In this document: positions 61,564 through 64,000 of the stretch, one piece after another
How positions within the stretch are numbered: the first letter of the stretch is position 1
Layout of the letters: every line of letters begins with the position of its first letter
Assembly: GCA_023440975.1 (NCBI GenBank)
Contig: JAEZRD010000005.1
Location: forward strand, 1-64,000
From: Methanobacteriota archaeon
Lineage (GTDB): Archaea > Methanobacteriota > Methanobacteria > Methanobacteriales > Methanobacteriaceae
Length of the DNA: 64,000 bases
Reading direction: 5' to 3'
The notes under the pieces: generated by a model
Database searches by the model: none
What the model saw: only the letters and a program-made list of their open reading frames with translations
Told to the model about the DNA's origin: nothing
Made by a program: the position numbers and the translations under genes

Positions 61564-61713
61564 AATTATCTTTATCTTTTCATTTTTTTTATTATTTTTT
61601 TTAAAGTCATTATCTTAAATATTTAAGGAATCTTAATATTAAGATTTAACTAATTTTTTTTTTTATTTTAAAAAATTTTATTATTATAAAATATTATTAT
61701 AGGTTAGATAAAA

Positions 61714-62901
61714 ATGCTTCAAATTGCAGTTACAGGAAAACCAAACGTTGGTAAATCATCATTTTTTAATTCTGCTACTGCATCAAAAGTTGAAATGGCT
61801 AATTATCCATTTACAACTATAGATGCAAATAAAGCAGTTGCTCATGTTACTTGTAAATGTCCATGTAAGGAATTAAATCTTACATGTAACCCTAGAAACT
61901 CTATTTGTATCGATGGTACAAGACTTATCCCTATAGAACTTATTGATGTGGCAGGTTTAGTTCCAGGTGCTCATGAAGGTAAAGGTTTGGGAAATAAGTT
62001 TTTAGATGATTTAACTCAGGCTAAAGTATTTCTTCATGTGATAGATGCTTCAGGATCTACAGATGAAGAAGGAAATCCGGTTGAATTAGGGTCTCATGAT
62101 CCATTAGATGATATTGGTTTTCTTGAAGATGAAATAGTAATGTGGATGTATGGAATACTTAATAGAAATTGGACTAGATTAATTCGTAAAGTTGGTGCTG
62201 AACATTTAGATATTTCTAAAGTTGTTTATGATCAATTATCTGGAACAGGAATAATGCTTGAAGATATTATTGAAGCAATGCGAGGGTTTGAACAAGATTA
62301 TACTAAATGGGAAAAAGATGATCTTGTTGAATTAACTCGAAGAATTTTGAAAATTGCTAAACCGATGTTAATTATTGCTAATAAAGCGGATTTACCTGGT
62401 GCGGATAAGAATATTGAAAGAATTAAGGAAAATTATCCTAATGTAATACCAACATCTGCGGAATCTGAACTTGCTCTAGTAAGAGCTGCTGAGTCAGGAT
62501 TAATAAGTTATGTTTCAGGTGATTCAGATTTTGAGATATTAAAACCTGATGAATTGAATGATGTCCAAACTAAAGCGTTAGAATATATTAGAACTAATAT
62601 TTTGGGTAAATATGGCAGTACTGGTATTCAAGAAGCTTTAAATAAAGCAGTTTTTGAATTACTTAATATGATTGTTGTTTATCCTGTTCAAGATGAACAT
62701 AAATTTACAGATCAAAAAGGTAATGTTCTTCCTGATGGAATTTTAGTCCCTAAGGGTTCTAATCCTCATGAATTAGCTTATATAATTCATACGGATATTG
62801 GTGATAAATTCATGTTTGCTGTTGATGCTAGAAAGAATATGCGTATTGCTAGTGATTATGAATTAGTTGATGGAGATATTATTAGTATCACAACAAGATA
62901 A
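61714..62901 (+). CDS. OBG/YchF-type GTPase/ATPase
   Basis: A 395-residue P-loop NTPase of the OBG family, YchF-like subgroup. The G1 loop GKPNVGKSSFFN is at about 8-19, NYPFTTIDANKA forms switch I, DVAGLVPGAHEGKGLGNKFL follows, and G4 appears as NKADL near 226. A C-terminal TGS domain (VYPVQDE and later GDIISITTR) may bind ribosomes or nucleotides. YchF proteins bind ATP or GTP and associate with ribosomes; the exact role is unclear. It precedes the catalase gene by about 118 bases. Confidence 0.9.
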   Translation: MLQIAVTGKPNVGKSSFFNSATASKVEMANYPFTTIDANKAVAHVTCKCPCKELNLTCNPRNSICIDGTRLIPIELIDVAGLVPGAHEGKGLGNKFLDDLTQAKVFLHVIDASGSTDEEGNPVELGSHDPLDDIGFLEDEIVMWMYGILNRNWTRLIRKVGAEHLDISKVVYDQLSGTGIMLEDIIEAMRGFEQDYTKWEKDDLVELTRRILKIAKPMLIIANKADLPGADKNIERIKENYPNVIPTSAESELALVRAAESGLISYVSGDSDFEILKPDELNDVQTKALEYIRTNILGKYGSTGIQEALNKAVFELLNMIVVYPVQDEHKFTDQKGNVLPDGILVPKGSNPHELAYIIHTDIGDKFMFAVDARKNMRIASDYELVDGDIISITTR

Positions 62902-63018
62902 AAATATATTTTTATTATTTATTTTTTTTTTAAAATTTTAACTCATTTTTTATAAAAACGTTAACTTTTTTTTATAGTTTGTATAATATTCTAGTAATTA
63001 TCTAATGAGGTGATAATT

Positions 63019-64000
63019 ATGACAAAGAAAATATTGACAAGCAATAAAGGTTCTCCTGTAGTTAATGACCAATCATCTATTACAACAGGTGAAAAATCAA
63101 GTTATGTGATGTTACAAGATACATATCTTGTAGAAAAATTAGCTCATTTTGATAGAGAAAGAATACCTGAAAGGGTGGTTCATGCAAAGGGAGCAGGGGC
63201 TCATGGATATTTTGAAGTTACAAATGACCTTTCTAAATATACTAGAGCTAAATTTTTATCTGAGGTAGGTAAAAAAACTGATGTATTTGTTCGAATGTCT
63301 ACTGTAGGTGGTGAAAGAGGTTCTGCTGATTCAAAAAGAGATCCTAGAGGTTTTGCAGTTAAATTTTATACAGAAGAAGGAAATTATGATTTAGTTGGGA
63401 ATAATACTCCTATATTTTTTATAAGAGATGCAATTAAATTTCCTGATTTTATACATACTCAAAAAAGGCATCCTGGTTCAAATTTACCTGATGCAAATAT
63501 GGTTTGGGATTTTTTTTCATTAACTCCTGAAACTTTACATCAACTTACATTTTTATTCACGGATAGGGGAACACCTCAAGGTTTTAGACATATGCATGGA
63601 TTTTCATCACATGCTTATATGTGGTATACTGAAAATGAAGAGTATGTTTGGGTTAAATATCATTTCTTAACAAAACAAGGAATAAAAAATTTTACTGATG
63701 AGGAATCAATTAAAGTAGCTGGTGAAAATCCAGATTATGCAACTGAAGATTTGTATAATTCTATTGAAAATGGGGATTATCCTAAGTGGGATGTTTTTGT
63801 TCAAATAATGACAAATGAAGAAGCTAAAAATTACAAATTTGATCCATTTGACATAACCAAAGTGTGGTATCATTCTGATTATCCTTTAATTCCATTAGGA
63901 AAACTAGTTTTAAATAAAAATCCAGTTAATTATTTTAATGAAGTGGAACAAGTGGCATTTGCACCTTCTAATTTTGTGCCAGGTATAGGACCATCTCCAG
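63019..64000 (+). CDS. katA: Haem catalase, 3'-truncated by window edge
   Basis: The first 327 residues of a monofunctional haem catalase, open to the end of the window; the full protein should be about 480-510. Catalytic His55 (RVVHAKG), the FVRMSTVGGERGSADS segment and Asn128 in GNNTPIFFIRDA match clade 3-type catalases. A near-perfect ribosome site GAGGTGATAA precedes the ATG. Catalase in Methanobrevibacter arboriphilus is known to need externally supplied haem because the organism does not make it. The haem-ligand tyrosine lies beyond the window. It complements fprA and rubrerythrin in oxygen defence. Confidence 0.95.
   Translation, partial: MTKKILTSNKGSPVVNDQSSITTGEKSSYVMLQDTYLVEKLAHFDRERIPERVVHAKGAGAHGYFEVTNDLSKYTRAKFLSEVGKKTDVFVRMSTVGGERGSADSKRDPRGFAVKFYTEEGNYDLVGNNTPIFFIRDAIKFPDFIHTQKRHPGSNLPDANMVWDFFSLTPETLHQLTFLFTDRGTPQGFRHMHGFSSHAYMWYTENEEYVWVKYHFLTKQGIKNFTDEESIKVAGENPDYATEDLYNSIENGDYPKWDVFVQIMTNEEAKNYKFDPFDITKVWYHSDYPLIPLGKLVLNKNPVNYFNEVEQVAFAPSNFVPGIGPSP

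Noticed and set aside
1..64000. Insertion sequences, prophage or integrated element
   Set aside because: No transposase, integrase or terminal inverted repeats with target duplications were seen; the only RNA gene, tRNA-Arg, shows no duplicated 3' end nearby.

Overview
The window is about 64 kb of very AT-rich DNA (roughly a quarter to 30% G+C by eye) from a methanogenic archaeon. HdrA, F420H2 oxidase, archaeal MetK, RPA/RadA, PCNA, GINS, TFS, Pus10, archaeal IleRS, Shine-Dalgarno sites of the GGTGAT/GGAGG type and TATA-box promoters all fit Methanobacteriales. The gene set (FprA, rubrerythrin, an MsvR-type regulator, a haem catalase and a teichoic-acid-like surface polymer locus) points to Methanobrevibacter or a close relative. 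The species assignment is inference.

Layout. 1-11.8 kb is a surface-glycopolymer locus: a partial GT2, a TagG/TagH-type ABC exporter, a TagB/TarF-family glycerol/ribitol phosphotransferase, TarI and TarJ (CDP-ribitol synthesis), three more GT2 enzymes, an acyltransferase and a WbaP-like initiating sugar-phosphate transferase. This is the hallmark set of bacterial wall teichoic acid synthesis, here in an organism expected to have a pseudomurein wall. 12-15.5 kb holds RPA and RadA. 15.7-23 kb holds an AEC permease, HdrA, GlyA, a DmrX/AfpA-like flavoprotein and MetK. 22.9-30.9 kb is a likely transcription unit ileS-purL-moeA-M50 protease. 31-34 kb is an oxygen-defence island: fprA and rubrerythrin read leftward, divergent from msvR, with an inverted repeat between them. 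34-45.7 kb is mixed metabolism and repair: cbiL, an XPD/DinG-like helicase, tRNA-Arg, hisF, an OGG1-type glycosylase, cyclophilin, an Fe-S aldo/keto reductase, argD, NUDIX, lysA and dapF.

45.7-52 kb is a leftward information-processing block: SRP54, Pus10, L21e, RpoF, DUF655, KsgA and Mtq2. 52.3-62.9 kb is a rightward one: Hpt, Dph2, Csl4, RpoL, NUDIX, TFS, a membrane protein, PCNA, GINS, L44e, S27e, aIF2-alpha, Nop10, PAC2 and a YchF/OBG GTPase. The window ends inside a catalase gene.

The most notable signals are: the complete archaeal teichoic-acid-like locus; a 17-base motif shared by the promoters of RPA-radA and the repair-type helicase; an MsvR-like operator between fprA and msvR; a 16-bp palindrome against the lysA TATA box; a triple repeat upstream of rpl44e; and several strong hairpins in intergenic DNA. 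S27e and Nop10 are real genes of only 59 and 55 residues.
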